DNA of 48,161 nucleotides from Promethearchaeota archaeon (GTDB lineage: Archaea; Asgardarchaeota; Lokiarchaeia; Sigyniarchaeales; SOKP01). The position numbers were made by a program, and so were the translations under genes. Below are positions 9,378 through 17,965 of this stretch, one piece after another. The stretch covers positions 1-48,161 of the forward strand of contig JAHPYZ010000031.1 in the NCBI GenBank assembly GCA_019058425.1, in the 5' to 3' direction. The first letter of the stretch is position 1. Each line of letters begins with the position of its first letter. The notes beneath the pieces were generated by a model that was not told where the DNA came from, made no database searches, and was given only the letters and a program-made list of their open reading frames with translations.

Positions 9378-10274
9378 TTATTCTAATCCATATACTTGTT
9401 TGGGAGCAAGATAATGTGGAAACTTATTTAAAAGTCTTAATCTTGCAGAATAGCAAAGGTGGCACTCGTCAACATAGTTATGTTGATGTTCAATATCATA
9501 ATCTCTTATTAATTGAGCGGGACCGCCTTTTATTAAAGGCTTACATATAGGATGGTTTTCGACATCATAATTTTTAATTAATTCTGAAAGAGGAGTCTGC
9601 CACATATTTCCAATGCTAATCCCTTGGCAAATATGCACATTCCCAAATGAATCAACATGTACTCGTCCAAGATTTTCCAGATCTTCATATGGACATTTAC
9701 TCATTTCCTCCCATGATCTGCGAGGTAAACCTTCAATTAAATTTTCAACAGCTCTACCTCTAAACATTGCCCCTCCTCCAATAACGGGTTCTCCCTTTTC
9801 ATGTTCTTTATTAAATTCAATTGTTGGTTTTTCAATACAAATCGAAGTTAAAGGTAAATTTAAAAGTTTCGCAGCGTCTTCAGCTCTCTTAGATAAATTT
9901 AATTGATCATCTTCGTAATGAAAACTATCGTTACTAATACTAAAATCTGAGATTCCTATTTCAGAAATAGGTTTAAGCCAAATTTCCGCATCTTCCGCGG
10001 TTGTTGCCCAATATGAATTAGACACTAAACCAGTTTTCAAACCTAATTCGTTTGCTAATCTAAGACCCTCAAGCATTATAGGATAATAGAGAAAAGGTTC
10101 ACCTCCTTCAAAATAGATCCATTTAACAGTTCCAATCTTTATTGCTTCATCAAGAACTTGTTTAATTTGAGCTATTGTAAAAGTTCCTTTTGAATTTGGG
10201 CTGCAATATAAAAAACAATGATCGCATGAATAATTGCATGCATAAGTTAATAGAATGTGGATTCCTTTTAGCAA
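9378..10274 (-). CDS. Radical SAM protein with C-terminal cysteine region
   Basis: A 298-residue radical SAM enzyme. The [4Fe-4S] cluster motif CNYSCDHC supplies C13, C17 and C20 at the very N-terminus (ILLTYACNYSCDHC), and FEGGEPF is the GGEP SAM-binding motif. The C-terminal part has further cysteines (HICQG, HPICKP, DECHLCYSARLR) resembling a SPASM/twitch-like extension that would bind an auxiliary cluster. Proteins of this size and layout modify peptides or proteins, but no substrate is adjacent: the neighbours are a PAS kinase downstream and a divergent thiolase gene. The start (M1) leaves ten residues before the first cluster cysteine, which is normal. Specific reaction unknown. Confidence 0.85.
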   Translation of the reverse strand: MLKGIHILLTYACNYSCDHCFLYCSPNSKGTFTIAQIKQVLDEAIKIGTVKWIYFEGGEPFLYYPIMLEGLRLANELGLKTGLVSNSYWATTAEDAEIWLKPISEIGISDFSISNDSFHYEDDQLNLSKRAEDAAKLLNLPLTSICIEKPTIEFNKEHEKGEPVIGGGAMFRGRAVENLIEGLPRRSWEEMSKCPYEDLENLGRVHVDSFGNVHICQGISIGNMWQTPLSELIKNYDVENHPICKPLIKGGPAQLIRDYDIEHQHNYVDECHLCYSARLRLLNKFPHYLAPKQVYGLE

Positions 10275-10409
10275 TACAGTTTACCTCTAAAATTTAGTTC
10301 CTCAATTAAAATTATAAAGATTATATGTATGTACTTATTAGAATTATAAATAAAATTATTTAGTGAAATTGCATTTGGTTTTATAACTGAATGTCTTAAG
10401 TGAAAAAAT

Positions 10410-11756
10410 ATGCCAGAACCAGTAAGTATGTATAAAAAGTACTTTAAAGACCCAAAACGGGAGCCTATATTAGTCGATTACGTAAGAACACCCATAGGTA
10501 AGAGAAGGGGGACTGTAGGACGCCATCGAGGAGATGATTTAGTAGTACATTGTTATCAAGCACTATTAAAACGGAATGAATTTGATCCTAAACTAATCGG
10601 AGATTCAATTGTATCATGTAATAGTCAAATCGGCGATTGTGCTCTTGATATTGGAAGAACTGCTGCTTTAGCAGCACATTTACCTGTTAGTGTGCCTGGA
10701 ATGTCTATAAATCGTCAATGTGCAAGTGGTGCTCAATCCGTAATGTCTGCTTGGCAAGCTATTGCCTCAGGAATACATGATTGTGTGATTTGTGGAGGTG
10801 TTGAGGTACAAAATCGGTATGAAATCATGGCAGATACTAATATTTTTGACAAAGAACAGAATAAAATGGTAATGGTACCTCCAAATGGAAAAATAATGAC
10901 ACATCCTTTCGTTGCCGAGCAATTAAAAGCTCATAGAACATCGTTTGCAGGACAAATTAATTCTGCTCATGTTATGGGGCAACATTGGATGAAAAAGGCT
11001 GAAATGAATTTAGAAGATTTTAGAAATGAAATGGATAGTCTATCATTACATTCACATGAGAAGGCATGCTCAACATGGGATGAGAGACGTACAGAAATCG
11101 AACCAATTTGGTCTCCAAAACTGGATGAAAACGGAAAACCATTATTGAATGAAAAAAATCAGGTTGCTAAAGATCCAAGTTTATCTGAACTGACAGAAAA
11201 CGATGAAACACCTCGACCAGGAACTTCATTGGAAAAACTAACAACATTGAGGACGATTATTGGAAGAAAAAGTAAAGCTTTCCTTACGGCAGGGAATAGT
11301 TGTCCTGTCAGTGATGGTGCTGCTGCGCAATTATGGATGACACGAGGCTTGGCTGAAGAATTAGGGTTTAAACCAAGAGCAACAATAGTAAATTTTGCTG
11401 TGGTTGGTACAGATCCCATTTTAATGCTCACAGGTCCAATTGAATCAATGCCAGAAGCTTTGAAAAGGGCGAATATGACATTTGATGAAATGGCTTTCAT
11501 AGAAATCAATGAAGCATTTAGTCCTGTAGTATATGCCAGTTGTTACGAACTTGGATTAGACTGGAAAGATGAACGCTTTAATGCATGGGGTGGCGCAATT
11601 GCACTAGGACACCCTACTGGAATGACAGGATGTAGATTAATTGGAACTAATGTTCATCAATTAGAAAGGTCTGGTAAAGAATATGCAATATCATCGATGT
11701 GTGTAGGTTTAGGAATGGGTGCTGCCACTATCGTACGAAATGAAAATCCTAGATAA
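10410..11756 (+). CDS. Acetyl-CoA acetyltransferase / 3-ketoacyl-CoA thiolase
   Basis: A 448-residue type II thiolase-family enzyme that condenses or cleaves acyl-CoAs. The three catalytic signatures are present: nucleophile C104 (INRQCASGAQ), the NEAF motif (EINEAFSPVVYAS), H401 in GGAIALGHPTGMTG and C431 in CVGLGMGA. It may act in acetoacetyl-CoA formation for the mevalonate pathway or in beta-oxidation/fermentation. A second thiolase-like gene follows after about 35 bp on the same strand, so the two may be co-transcribed. The start could also be the internal M7. Divergent from the radical SAM gene, with 135 bp between the two. Confidence 0.93.
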   Translation: MPEPVSMYKKYFKDPKREPILVDYVRTPIGKRRGTVGRHRGDDLVVHCYQALLKRNEFDPKLIGDSIVSCNSQIGDCALDIGRTAALAAHLPVSVPGMSINRQCASGAQSVMSAWQAIASGIHDCVICGGVEVQNRYEIMADTNIFDKEQNKMVMVPPNGKIMTHPFVAEQLKAHRTSFAGQINSAHVMGQHWMKKAEMNLEDFRNEMDSLSLHSHEKACSTWDERRTEIEPIWSPKLDENGKPLLNEKNQVAKDPSLSELTENDETPRPGTSLEKLTTLRTIIGRKSKAFLTAGNSCPVSDGAAAQLWMTRGLAEELGFKPRATIVNFAVVGTDPILMLTGPIESMPEALKRANMTFDEMAFIEINEAFSPVVYASCYELGLDWKDERFNAWGGAIALGHPTGMTGCRLIGTNVHQLERSGKEYAISSMCVGLGMGAATIVRNENPR

Positions 11757-11790
11757 CTTATTCTTTTTTTATTATTTTATAACTATAACA

Positions 11791-13023
11791 ATGGATATAA
11801 TGAATAAAGTAGCAATCATTGGAATTGGACATACTAAATTTGGAAGATTAGTAGATAAAGGATTAATAGATTTATTATGTGAAGCATCTTTAGAAGCAAT
11901 TGAAGATTCTAACACATCAAATAAAGATTTTGATTCCGTATATGTTGGAGCAATGAGTCCAGGAACTTTTAATCAGCTTTCAGGTATTGCAAGTGCTGTT
12001 GTTGACAAAATAAGTTTAATCCCTGCTGCTGCTGATCATATAAAGAATGGACCAGCATCAGGAGGATCAGCAATCAAAGCAGGATTTCAAGCAATCATCT
12101 CTGGTATGAGTGATCTAGTATTGGTAGTTGGAGGGGAAAAAATGACTCATATTACCACTCCAGGATATGTAAATTCAAATGTTGCTACTTTAACACATCC
12201 AGAAGCAGAAAGACGTCATGGAGTCTCACTTCCTTCATTTGCAGGTCTGCTAACAAGAACATACCTCGAAAAATATAATGCCGAACTAAATTGGATTTCT
12301 GATATTACCATTAAGAATCATAAAAATGGAAAATTGAATCCAAATGCTCATTTTCAAAGAACTATCGAAGATTTTATGAATAGTGCTATTCAAAAAGGAA
12401 AAGGGAATTGGGATAATGTTCATGATTTCTTGAATGATGATAGAACCAATCCCATAATTGCAGATCCTTTGAGACTATTTCATATTTGTCCAATTTCTGA
12501 TGGAGCTGCTGCTTTAGTTTTATGTAATGCAGATAAAGCTAAGGATTTTTCTGACACACCTATTATAATTTCTAGCATTGGACAAGCAACAGATACTCAT
12601 ATAGTTTATGAACGCGAGAATATCACTACTTTTAAAGCTTTAAGACTCTGTTCAGACCAGGCATATAAAATGGCTAAAAAAACACCAGAGGATATCGATG
12701 TGTGTGAGGCTCATGATGCATTTTCTATTCTTGAAGCAATCCAGAGTGAAGATTTAGGTTTTTTTAGGAAAGGTGAAGGTGCTAAAGCCGCACACGAAGG
12801 TTTAACTCAAATAGGAGGCAAAGTTCCAATCAATCCTTCAGGAGGACTGAAGGCACGAGGACATCCCTTAGGAGCTACTGGAGTTGCTCAGGTAGTAGAG
12901 CTAGTTTGGCAACTAAGAGGAGAAGCAGGAAAAAGGCAAGTTGAAGGTGCTGAAACGGGAATCACATGTAATTTTGGAGGATTTGGGAATAATATCATAT
13001 CAATTTTAGTAGAGCGAATTTAA
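11791..13023 (+). CDS. SCP-x/archaeal-type thiolase-like protein lacking the nucleophilic cysteine
   Basis: About 410 residues (MDIMNKVAIIGIGHTKFG start). The open frame extends 24 codons further upstream into the previous gene, but that stretch is hydrophobic and unlike the family. ATG 11800 (MNKVAII) is an equally plausible start. It aligns in pattern with archaeal acetyl-CoA C-acyltransferases: GGEKMT, CEAHDAFSI, the histidine motif ARGHPLGATG and CNFGGFGNN near the C-terminus. At the nucleophile position, where catalytic thiolases read CASGG, this protein reads NGPASGGSA, i.e. proline. It may therefore be a non-catalytic or differently catalytic partner of the thiolase encoded just upstream; whether GPASG is a recurring family variant could not be checked. 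Confidence 0.85.
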   Translation: MDIMNKVAIIGIGHTKFGRLVDKGLIDLLCEASLEAIEDSNTSNKDFDSVYVGAMSPGTFNQLSGIASAVVDKISLIPAAADHIKNGPASGGSAIKAGFQAIISGMSDLVLVVGGEKMTHITTPGYVNSNVATLTHPEAERRHGVSLPSFAGLLTRTYLEKYNAELNWISDITIKNHKNGKLNPNAHFQRTIEDFMNSAIQKGKGNWDNVHDFLNDDRTNPIIADPLRLFHICPISDGAAALVLCNADKAKDFSDTPIIISSIGQATDTHIVYERENITTFKALRLCSDQAYKMAKKTPEDIDVCEAHDAFSILEAIQSEDLGFFRKGEGAKAAHEGLTQIGGKVPINPSGGLKARGHPLGATGVAQVVELVWQLRGEAGKRQVEGAETGITCNFGGFGNNIISILVERI

Positions 13024-13030
13024 TTAATCT

Positions 13031-13052
13031 TTAAAAATTTTGAATTTTTTAA
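13031..13052. terminator. AT-only hairpin between convergent genes
   Basis: TTAAAAATT (13031-13039) can pair with AATTTTTTAA (13043-13052) around a TTG loop, with one bulged T. It fills the 42-bp gap between the thiolase-like gene and the surface-protein gene and could end transcription from either side. Weak, because any AT-rich gap can produce such a structure. Confidence 0.35.
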
Positions 13053-13065
13053 AATTCTACAGGAT

Positions 13066-16000
13066 CTACTTTACAACTGGTTTAATCATTTTATGCATGA
13101 TGAGAGCTTCAATACCAATAATCTTTTCATCTTCTCCAATATCTGTTAAAGATTCAATTAGATCATCTAATAAGAATTGTTTTTTATATTTTAATTGAGA
13201 TTCAAGGACATTTAACATCCTGATTTCTATATTTGACAACATTCCTGAAACCTTTACTAAGCGATAATGTTTAGTTTTATTCAGAACAAATGGATCTTTA
13301 TAGTATAAGGACAGATAGTGATTAAGAACTTCATCAATAATTGCTGTTATCTTAGAAAGTCTTCCATCGAAGTTAGTAAGTATATCAATACCTCGAGAAT
13401 ATATTTTTCTTGTGACAATATCAATCATTCTTCTTAACCGAGCAGAACTCCGCTCTTTCAGTAGCAAAACTACACGAACGTTTGCAAAATCGCAAATTAA
13501 TGAATGAAAGAAGTTAAAATCTAACTCTTTGATTTCCTCCTCTCTTTCATTAATACTATCTGTATCACTCTCAACATCAACAGTTTTTACTCCGTCTTTC
13601 GTATATTGCTTTCCTAAAACTGTAATTGCCTGAATAAACCCTGAGAAACCTGTAATATAATTTTCATCTAATATTGAGAATATTTTATCATAAATAGAAA
13701 TTCCACTAGTTCTATGGCTAACAAGGATAGCTTGAATATTCCTTATATCCTTATATGGTTGTGCTTTATCAGCAATAATCAAAGCTCTCTTTTTTTTTCT
13801 GGGTATTATTACATAAGATCTTAGACTCAATGCCCCTAAAATACACACAATTATCGCAAGAATTAGAAAAATTATCCAACTTAAGTAATTTGGTAATTCT
13901 TTTTCAGATACTATAATTAAAAATGAATACTCCGTTGTTTTATATATCGTTCCATTTGTGGAAATGATTAAATTGAAACGATATGTTCCTATTAGATTTG
14001 CTGGTAAATTAATATCTAATTGATATAGTCCATCCCCAATATAATCAAAATTATTTGTGCCAAATTCCCAATAACAATACACTGTGGCATTTTCTATGAG
14101 TATGGGTGATCCAATTTCAGTTATATTAATCTGAATTAATACATTTTGTCCAGAATACACATTTAAAGAATCAGTAAAATCAATAGGTTGAACATTTAAT
14201 TCTATTTGATTAACTAAGATTTGAAAAGAAAACGCGGTAGTAGTATAATTTGAAAGCTCAAATCTTACATAAACATAGTTAATTCCTAAAGAAAATTGAT
14301 CTGTAGATATAATTATTGTTCCGTTATACCAAAAATTATTGTATTCTGTTAAGTTGATTTCATAAATATCTAGTATAAATTTAACAGTTCCTTCTGATAA
14401 ATATGTTCCATCATATTCTGCAAAAGCTCTACAAGATATTACAAAGAGATCATTAAAGGATGTTTCAACTAAATAATTCTCTGGAATAGTTTGATGATTA
14501 ATTTCTAAATCCAAAATAACATTCTGTGATCGAATAAAGATTTGGAAAGAGAAAATTTCTGTTGTATAATTTTGCTTTTCAAACCTTAAATAAATATTAA
14601 TGAGCCCAGCACAAAAGTAGTCTCCATCAATATTGATTATTGAACCGAAGTAGGATGGTTGAAATTCAGTAAAGTTTACTTGATAATTATCACTTAGGAG
14701 AGTTATTAGCCCTCCTGTAATGAACTTTCCTTCTCGTTCAGAATACACTTGTGAAGTTATATTCATCTTATCATTAAAGAACAACTCAATAAGATCATCT
14801 TTGTTAATTTCATTACTACCTATCTTTACATTTAAAATGACATCCATTTCATTGATAATAACTGTGATGCTTATTAAAGCATCTTCATAACCTGGTTTAG
14901 ACAATCTAATCAATGAATTGTATAAATCTATACTAAGACCTGACGTATTATATTTAATTGTAAATCCATCAGAATTAGGAATTATATTATGATACCCTTC
15001 CCAGGTAACAGTGCATTCTGCATCACTAATCAATGCTCCAGAAGCTTGAACAGTATAATTTACTTTCAGTTCAAACTCCTCATTAATGTAAGTATAAATA
15101 TTGGTATTATTTGCATTTGCTAATGTTGGAATTTCATTGATTACAACTGTGATGCTTATTAAAGCATCTTCATAACCTGGTTTAGACAATCTAATCAATG
15201 AATTGTATAAATCTATACTAAGACCTGACGTATTATATTTAATTGTAAATCCATCAGAATTAGGAATTATATTATGATACCCTTCCCAGGTAACAGTGCA
15301 TTCTGCATCACTAATCAATGCTCCAGAAGCTTGAACAGTATAATTTACTTTCAGTTCAAACTCCTCATTAATGTAAGCATAAATATTGGTATTATTTACA
15401 TTTGCTAATGTTGGAATAGGATGAACAATCAATGTAATAAAATCAGATGTGCTTTCATAGTTCGTTTTATTAGCAAAAATCTCAATTTCAAAAGTATCAG
15501 GTATTCCATTAGCTGGAAGTTCATAGGTCGAAAAGTTGAAAGAGTACGTTCCATTACCATAATCAAAAATGGAATAACCATTGTCCCAATCGCTGCTAAT
15601 ATTTACAGGCCATACAGGAGAACCGGATATCTCTCCAATAACATTTACTTTGCAAATTGCATAATTATTCCCTACCGAGTTAACAATTCTAGTATTAAAA
15701 TCTAATATGAGTGGATGTGGTACTATTTTTAATTGAATCAAGTTAACTCTAGTCTGATTTTCATAGTAAGATTTTGATGCATTAAAAGAAAAGAAATGGT
15801 TTCCCAATTCTAAAGAACTCGTATCTATATCTATAAAATATATTCCTAATCCTTGGTAAGCCATTGTTCCAGATAAACCATAAGAAGAAGCAAATTTGAT
15901 ATTTGCAAAATCTACATCAATACTGAGATCTATATCTGAATAGCTTACTTTGAGTAATAATGGTTCTCCCACAACAAGTTCATAGTAGGAATTAATTGCA

Positions 16001-17703
16001 GTTAAATTTGTATGATGCCATAAGCTAAACGTTAAGTTTGCGAATCCTACCTGATTTATTTCTTGTAAGGATTTATCATTTCTCCATGTAACTTCCACCA
16101 AATATTTACCAACAGTCATATTTTTACCAACAGAATAATTACCGAAATTAAAGTTGTAAGAAGAAGGTTCTAAACTTTCTTGTAGGAATATTGTACGATT
16201 CGGATAAAAAATCGTACAATTTACTTCTGAATTTTGGAGAGATATTGAACTGTTCAAATCTAAATTAATTTTAAAAATTTCATTCTGGGTAAGATTTAAT
16301 CGATTATTAAATTGAGTCTGGTTCCATACCATAAAATTAATATCAATAATATTATTCTGACTTTCTGCTTTTATATCCCAAATTCCCTCCCCAATAATGG
16401 AATATGGAATAATTAACCTTGAAGATCCATATTCATTACCATAACATCCTCCGATTTGTTCTGTTTCAAAACCATCAATAATCGATGTAATCGACCACTC
16501 TAAAGGTTTCAGGATCTCAATCCAAGAATAATAATATGTAGGTAATGAAATAGAGAAACTGGTCATCCAATATACTGGTAATCCTAAACTATAAAAACTA
16601 CCTTCTTTGCCAAAATAAGTCGTGTTAAAAACTTTAATCGCAGAGGAAAATACTGTAACTTCACGTATGTTAAATTCAATATAATCCATTTCAGGATAAA
16701 TGTTTTCAAATATAGTAAATGTGATATCTCCAGGAATACTTCTTTCTATATCGATGAATGAATAACCTTGACCTTCGGATATGCTATAGTATTGATAATC
16801 TGTTTCAGAGAGGACATCATACGTTCTGATTAAACCATTAGTATCATTTAGATTTGTCCATAGCGTCAGTTGTATATTATCCATAAATATTCTATCTTGG
16901 TCACTGTGTGTAGAATCATCATTGATATAAAGACCAGCAAATACAAACACACTTCCGGGTAAGATCTGACCAATACTCTCAGCGTTATATTGAATCGAAA
17001 TGGGTTCCCATTGATTCATTGAAATATCATCTAAATGACGTGTGATATTCATTTCAACATCGCCGATTACAACTTTTAAGTATATACTTGCATCAGGATA
17101 GCTTCCTCCTGGAACATAGTAATATTCAAAAGAAGCTGTTACTAATTTATCGGTCAAAGTTTCTTCTGAAATTGAAAAAATCTGTTGATATCCTGCATAA
17201 TCTCCTTCAGCTACCATCCCATCATCCATTCCAAACCAAGCCGAACCATAATGACCATCTACTCCCCAACCAGCATAACCTCCCTCCCAAAACCTATAAT
17301 TTGTATCTTGTTCTACATAGTTCCAATGATCCGCGTTTGTAGCAAAATCATAATTTGTTATCCATTGCTTTTGTCTTTCAACTCCATCATAATAAATAGT
17401 AGTATTTTTAGATATCCACTCTGGGGCTATTGAGAATGTGACATTTTGATTTGATTCAACATCTGTAAATGTTCTTGAAATATTGGCATATTGATTAACC
17501 AATAGTGGTTTCCCATTTGGGTTGATACTCGCTGTATTTAAAGTTTGATCATTAAAAATATCCTGATATTGATTATTATAAGATAATTCCGTATACTTAT
17601 TATCATAAAGCAGATTGTTTTGAAGGATTATAACGAATATGGATAAAAATATGATTGATATTAAACCAAAACTAACTCTTTTACCAAAAACCCCATTACC
17701 CAT
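13066..17703 (-). CDS. Giant surface protein: Ig-like repeats, one TM helix, cytosolic longin-like domain
   Basis: A 1545-residue membrane protein. Residues about 10-30 form a signal/anchor helix (VSFGLISIIFLSIFVIILQ). A jelly-roll-like region rich in aromatic residues follows (about 110-260), then many beta-sandwich (Ig/CARDB-like) repeats with numerous NxS/T glycosylation sequons. Two adjacent 95-residue units are almost identical. Near residue 1270 one transmembrane helix (LSWIIFLILAIIVCILGAL) is followed by positive residues (PRKKKRAL), which fix the C-terminus inside. The last ~250 residues are cytosolic: IQAILVSHRTSGISIYDKIF, a helix (GFSGFIQAITVL), FANVRVVLLLKE and amphipathic helices, an order of strands and helices resembling longin/roadblock sensor folds. 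It could couple outside contacts to inner GTPases. The longin-like reading is inference. Confidence 0.8.
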   Translation of the reverse strand: MGNGVFGKRVSFGLISIIFLSIFVIILQNNLLYDNKYTELSYNNQYQDIFNDQTLNTASINPNGKPLLVNQYANISRTFTDVESNQNVTFSIAPEWISKNTTIYYDGVERQKQWITNYDFATNADHWNYVEQDTNYRFWEGGYAGWGVDGHYGSAWFGMDDGMVAEGDYAGYQQIFSISEETLTDKLVTASFEYYYVPGGSYPDASIYLKVVIGDVEMNITRHLDDISMNQWEPISIQYNAESIGQILPGSVFVFAGLYINDDSTHSDQDRIFMDNIQLTLWTNLNDTNGLIRTYDVLSETDYQYYSISEGQGYSFIDIERSIPGDITFTIFENIYPEMDYIEFNIREVTVFSSAIKVFNTTYFGKEGSFYSLGLPVYWMTSFSISLPTYYYSWIEILKPLEWSITSIIDGFETEQIGGCYGNEYGSSRLIIPYSIIGEGIWDIKAESQNNIIDINFMVWNQTQFNNRLNLTQNEIFKINLDLNSSISLQNSEVNCTIFYPNRTIFLQESLEPSSYNFNFGNYSVGKNMTVGKYLVEVTWRNDKSLQEINQVGFANLTFSLWHHTNLTAINSYYELVVGEPLLLKVSYSDIDLSIDVDFANIKFASSYGLSGTMAYQGLGIYFIDIDTSSLELGNHFFSFNASKSYYENQTRVNLIQLKIVPHPLILDFNTRIVNSVGNNYAICKVNVIGEISGSPVWPVNISSDWDNGYSIFDYGNGTYSFNFSTYELPANGIPDTFEIEIFANKTNYESTSDFITLIVHPIPTLANVNNTNIYAYINEEFELKVNYTVQASGALISDAECTVTWEGYHNIIPNSDGFTIKYNTSGLSIDLYNSLIRLSKPGYEDALISITVVINEIPTLANANNTNIYTYINEEFELKVNYTVQASGALISDAECTVTWEGYHNIIPNSDGFTIKYNTSGLSIDLYNSLIRLSKPGYEDALISITVIINEMDVILNVKIGSNEINKDDLIELFFNDKMNITSQVYSEREGKFITGGLITLLSDNYQVNFTEFQPSYFGSIINIDGDYFCAGLINIYLRFEKQNYTTEIFSFQIFIRSQNVILDLEINHQTIPENYLVETSFNDLFVISCRAFAEYDGTYLSEGTVKFILDIYEINLTEYNNFWYNGTIIISTDQFSLGINYVYVRFELSNYTTTAFSFQILVNQIELNVQPIDFTDSLNVYSGQNVLIQINITEIGSPILIENATVYCYWEFGTNNFDYIGDGLYQLDINLPANLIGTYRFNLIISTNGTIYKTTEYSFLIIVSEKELPNYLSWIIFLILAIIVCILGALSLRSYVIIPRKKKRALIIADKAQPYKDIRNIQAILVSHRTSGISIYDKIFSILDENYITGFSGFIQAITVLGKQYTKDGVKTVDVESDTDSINEREEEIKELDFNFFHSLICDFANVRVVLLLKERSSARLRRMIDIVTRKIYSRGIDILTNFDGRLSKITAIIDEVLNHYLSLYYKDPFVLNKTKHYRLVKVSGMLSNIEIRMLNVLESQLKYKKQFLLDDLIESLTDIGEDEKIIGIEALIMHKMIKPVVK
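14846..15415 (-). repeat. Two tandem 285-bp units inside the surface-protein gene
   Basis: Units 14846-15130 and 15131-15415 match with only about four differences in 285 bp (for example GATAATA/GATTACA near the left end, AAGTATAA/AAGCATAA and TTTGCATTT/TTTACATTT near the right). The period is exactly 95 codons, so the reading frame is preserved. Each unit encodes one Ig-like domain. The near identity, including third codon positions, marks a recent duplication or gene conversion. Confidence 0.92.
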
Positions 17704-17714
17704 ACTATACCTTC

Positions 17715-17725
17715 AAGGAGGTGAT
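17715..17725 (-). promoter_or_regulatory. Anti-Shine-Dalgarno-like sequence where an SD should be
   Basis: Eleven bases before the ATG of the surface-protein gene the mRNA strand reads ATCACCTCCTT, which matches the 3' end of 16S rRNA rather than its complement. The plus strand reads AAGGAGGTGAT. A weak SD-like AAGGT follows and could pair with the ACCT of this element. It may be coincidence or a translational control element. Confidence 0.3.
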
Positions 17726-17820
17726 AACAAATATTCTCTATATTTAATTAATAAAAAAATATCAATTTATATTTATTTTTTAAATATAGTACTCAAATAA
17801 TTTTTAAAAAAGAAATAGAG

Positions 17821-17955
17821 AACTCGATTAATACCCTTGATGAAAAGATCAACAATTTTTAACTACATTTCCTTAATTTCAGAGTTGATTGCCTTCTTTT
17901 TTGTTAAATCTTTTCATTTTTTAAGATTTTTAAAGCCTAAATCATAATTTTCAAG
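17821..17955 (-). pseudogene. Decayed 3' remnant of a wHTH-TPR gene
   Basis: Read on the minus strand, this stretch gives LENYDLGFKNLKK-stop-KDLTKK, then INSEIKEM-stop-LKIVDLFIKGIN. It aligns with the C-terminus of the intact wHTH-TPR protein encoded at 20785-22707 (NFDLALKNLKKGKDLTEES, then KWNAIVDLFLTEIEQL). At least two in-frame stops interrupt it (one a glycine codon turned into TGA), and nothing upstream of it remains because the JAMM gene begins there. The nucleotide match (AAATCTTTTCNTTTTTTAAG) is visible directly. This is therefore a fourth, degraded member of the family. Confidence 0.75.
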
Positions 17956-17965
17956 TAATCTCATA

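Noticed and set aside
11159..11509. 116-codon frame antisense to the thiolase
   Set aside because: Mirror image of a highly conserved coding region with no promoter or ribosome site of its own.
11719..11790. Longer N-terminus of the thiolase-like protein
   Set aside because: It would overlap the preceding gene by 38 bp and adds a hydrophobic stretch (NLFFFYYFITIT) foreign to the family.
14846..15415. Possible CRISPR or satellite array
   Set aside because: The repeat is a coding duplication with a period of exactly 95 codons, with no spacers. No CRISPR-like repeat pattern was seen elsewhere in the window.
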